Positions 36,702 to 38,389 of a stretch of 38,389 nt of DNA are shown piece after piece. Under the pieces are notes generated by a model, which was not told where the DNA came from, did not search any database, and saw nothing but the letters and a program-made list of their open reading frames with translations. How positions within the stretch are numbered: the first letter of the stretch is position 1; every line of letters starts with the position of its first letter. The stretch comes from Comamonadaceae bacterium (GTDB lineage: Bacteria > Pseudomonadota > Gammaproteobacteria > Burkholderiales > Burkholderiaceae). Location of the stretch: contig CANCCJ010000019.1 of the NCBI GenBank assembly GCA_947374535.1, forward strand, positions 1 through 38,389, read 5' to 3'. The position numbers and the translations under genes were made by a program.

Positions 36702-36823
36702 CGTGTCGTCTCCACGCCTTACAGCGTTGTGTTGATGCCATTGCAGGTGCAAGACGCGTGCCAAACGATGGCATATCTCTTGCAACGTGAGAAACATCAC
36801 AACACCGACAAGCGAAGGCAACC

Positions 36824-37480
36824 ATGGCCCAAACCACGCTCACACTCAGCAGCAAGAACTACTCTTCCTGGTCATTGCGAGGCTGGCTGATGGTCAAGCT
36901 CTCAGGCGTTTCCTTCTCTGAAGTGCCCGTGGCCACTGACAACGTGGACGCTCGCGCAGAGTTGCTACTGCTCTCCCCCTCCATCCTCGTGCCCTGCCTC
37001 AACCATGGCGATGCGCGCGTGTGGGACACGCTGGCCATTGGCGAATACCTGAACGAAATCGCACCAAAAGCACACCTGCTTCCCACCAATGCGGTGCAGC
37101 GTGCACATTGCCGATCCATTTGTGGCGAGATGCATTCGGGCTTTTCAGCGCTGCGAGCGTCGCTGCCCATGAACATCAAAGCCAAGTTCAGCAAGTTCAA
37201 AGTGTGGTCAAAAGCCCAGCTCGACATTGACCGCGTGCTCTTCATCTGGCGCGATTGCTTGAGCACTTACAAAGGTCCTTACCTATTTGGCAAGCAGCCC
37301 ACGCTGGCAGATTGCATGTTTGCACCGGTGGTGACGCGCTTCATCACCTATGGCATAGCGCTCGACCCCGTGTGCGCAGCCTATTGCCAAACGATTTTGT
37401 CGATGCCCGAGATGAAGGAGTGGATGGCAGCCGCAACTGCAGAGCCTGATGACATTGAAGAACTTGAAGTGGAGTTTTAA
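36824..37480 (+). CDS. Glutathione S-transferase family protein
   Basis: The 218-residue protein has the two-domain GST layout. A thioredoxin-like N-terminal half (TLTLSSKNYSSWSLRGWLMV, the PCL cis-Pro region in ILVPCLNHG, and DTLAIGEYLNE for glutathione contact) is followed by a helical C-terminal half containing PTLADCMFAPVVTRF. The N-terminal SSWSLR pattern is typical of a common proteobacterial GST subgroup. GAAGG lies 6 bases before the ATG. It diverges from phaZ across a 122-base gap that contains an ATGCCAT/ATGGCAT inverted repeat (36735-36741 and 36778-36784). The cupin gene follows after 2 bases. Confidence 0.9.
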   Translation: MAQTTLTLSSKNYSSWSLRGWLMVKLSGVSFSEVPVATDNVDARAELLLLSPSILVPCLNHGDARVWDTLAIGEYLNEIAPKAHLLPTNAVQRAHCRSICGEMHSGFSALRASLPMNIKAKFSKFKVWSKAQLDIDRVLFIWRDCLSTYKGPYLFGKQPTLADCMFAPVVTRFITYGIALDPVCAAYCQTILSMPEMKEWMAAATAEPDDIEELEVEF

Positions 37481-37482
37481 CC

Positions 37483-37932
37483 ATGAGTACCGCCGTATCC
37501 AACACCATCGCCTACGAGAGTCACACCGACTTCTCGCACGTCAAACCTGAAGACACGCAGTTCTTGCCCGGTGGCCTGCGCGACTTCTTTTTGTACCGCG
37601 ACTTGGGCGTCGCCAAAGCCACCCGTGGCAAGGTCATTGCGCACATCGCCAAAGCCAACATGCCCCCCGACAACGGCACAGGCTGGCACTACCATGTGGC
37701 CGAATTTCAAATCGTCATCATGCTCAAAGGCTGGGCACGCTTCATGTACGGCGACACACCCACATTGGTGTCTGCGGGAGACTGCGTGCACCAGCGCCCC
37801 GGCATCATTCATTACCTGTTCGACTACTCGCCTGACATGGAGTATTTGGAAATCGTGGGGCCTGCAGACTTTGAATCCATCGCAGTGGACGGGCCTTGCG
37901 AAGTGCCACACGTCACGCCTTGGGTAAAGTAA
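37483..37932 (+). CDS. Cupin-domain protein
   Basis: The 149-residue single-domain cupin carries likely metal ligands His69, His71 and Glu74 in WHYHVAEFQ, with His110 in the second motif (GIIHY). It starts 2 bases after the GST stop, with its GGAG inside the end of that gene, so the two are translated from one mRNA. The reaction is unknown; a metal-dependent small-molecule enzyme or a sensor-like binding protein is possible. The shared transcript suggests a link to glutathione-dependent chemistry, but this is inference. Confidence 0.85.
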   Translation: MSTAVSNTIAYESHTDFSHVKPEDTQFLPGGLRDFFLYRDLGVAKATRGKVIAHIAKANMPPDNGTGWHYHVAEFQIVIMLKGWARFMYGDTPTLVSAGDCVHQRPGIIHYLFDYSPDMEYLEIVGPADFESIAVDGPCEVPHVTPWVK

Positions 37933-37955
37933 CTTTTTAATTTCGTTGAGGTATA

Positions 37956-37983
37956 AAAAAGACCACCCGAAGGTGGTCTTTTT
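37956..37983. terminator. Bidirectional intrinsic terminator between the cupin and outer-membrane genes
   Basis: A perfect 12-bp stem, AAAAAGACCACC paired with GGTGGTCTTTTT, closes on a CGAA tetraloop. The A-run and T-run at its ends give U-tracts on both strands, so it can end transcription of the cupin gene from the left and of the outer-membrane protein gene from the right. Confidence 0.92.
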
Positions 37984-38000
37984 GTTGGGATCACACTTGA

Positions 38001-38389
38001 TTAGAAGTGGTATTCAGCTTTGACGAATGGAGTCTTGGCGAATGCACCGGGACCACCAGTACCTGCGTTTGTGTGGTCATTACCAAACTTGTTTTTCCAG
38101 TATTCGTAACCTGCACCAAGTTTAAATGTATTTTTGGCCGCGCCAACTGGAGCACTGACGTCATACATCAACGCAGCATTGATGTGAGTCTCTGTAACTG
38201 TATCGTTATTAAATTCGTCTTTACCCTTTGAAGCGATTACATCTGCCCAACCTTCAAAACTCAGGTTATTGATGCCAGCAGGAACGCCCCATGCAAAGCT
38301 CAAATCAGCATGGTTTTTGTAGTGGTAACGTGAAGGGTGACCAACTGGAGCGTTGCTCTCATCCAAAACCAACAAACTGATATCAAAGA
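38001..38389 (-). CDS. Tsx-like outer-membrane channel ('outer envelope protein'), C-terminal part
   Basis: The last 128 residues are visible; the 5' part lies beyond the right edge. The sequence alternates polar and hydrophobic residues as in beta-strands (LSFAWGVP, FEGWADVIASKGKDEF, FKLGAGYEYWKNKFG). It ends in Phe after a KAEYHF strand, the standard signal for outer-membrane barrel assembly. The pattern resembles Tsx/OmpK-type nucleoside channels annotated in Burkholderiales as outer envelope proteins; the exact solute is uncertain. Terminator 37956-37983 lies 17 bases past the stop. Confidence 0.75.
   Translation of the reverse strand, partial: FDISLLVLDESNAPVGHPSRYHYKNHADLSFAWGVPAGINNLSFEGWADVIASKGKDEFNNDTVTETHINAALMYDVSAPVGAAKNTFKLGAGYEYWKNKFGNDHTNAGTGGPGAFAKTPFVKAEYHF

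Overview
The window looks like a chromosome segment of a betaproteobacterium of the order Burkholderiales, most likely family Comamonadaceae. This is inferred from the proteins: a complete branched-chain-amino-acid type ABC operon, a soluble NAD-dependent formate dehydrogenase of the Fds type, an intracellular polyhydroxybutyrate depolymerase with a cysteine nucleophile, and a Tsx-like 'outer envelope' protein. Coding density is very high and many genes overlap by 1-4 bases. No rRNA, tRNA, insertion sequence, phage or CRISPR array was seen.

Left part (1-8370, + strand): the 3' 7.2 kb of a giant surface protein made of tandem YDG/MBG-type repeats. Near its end it switches to 25 uninterrupted octapeptide repeats, then a Pro-rich linker and a short C-terminal domain. 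It is followed closely by a DapA-fold protein that has lost its catalytic residues and by a 65-residue unknown protein joined to it by an ATGA overlap. These three may form one unit; it is the most novel-looking part of the window.

Middle part (8393-25353): a five-gene ABC uptake operon (binding protein, LivH, LivM, LivG, LivF) diverges from purT. purT converges, with an 11-base overlap, on a two-gene NAD-dependent formate dehydrogenase in which the FdsG and FdsB subunits are fused. Upstream of the dehydrogenase lies the decayed, internally deleted remnant of an OFA-family (oxalate/formate antiporter-like) MFS transporter. Next come a membrane-anchored SAM methyltransferase, a CNNM/CBS/CorC-type membrane protein divergent from apaH, the RNA helicase gene rhlE, a Rossmann/DUF2520 protein and dcd.

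Right part (25414-38389): an adenosine/adenine deaminase, then a long minus-strand operon (35239 down to 26539) encoding a dipeptide-type ABC importer (binding protein, two permeases, two ATPases), a GntR/FCD regulator, a cytoplasmic gamma-glutamyltransferase-family enzyme and an SBF-like transporter. The gene set suggests uptake and cytoplasmic hydrolysis of a gamma-glutamyl compound such as glutathione, under local control. The AT-rich leader carries TTGCAT motifs, two of them in 10-bp (near-)palindromes, that could be the regulator's operators. The window closes with phaZ, a glutathione S-transferase and cupin pair, a bidirectional terminator, and the 3' end of a Tsx-like outer-membrane channel.
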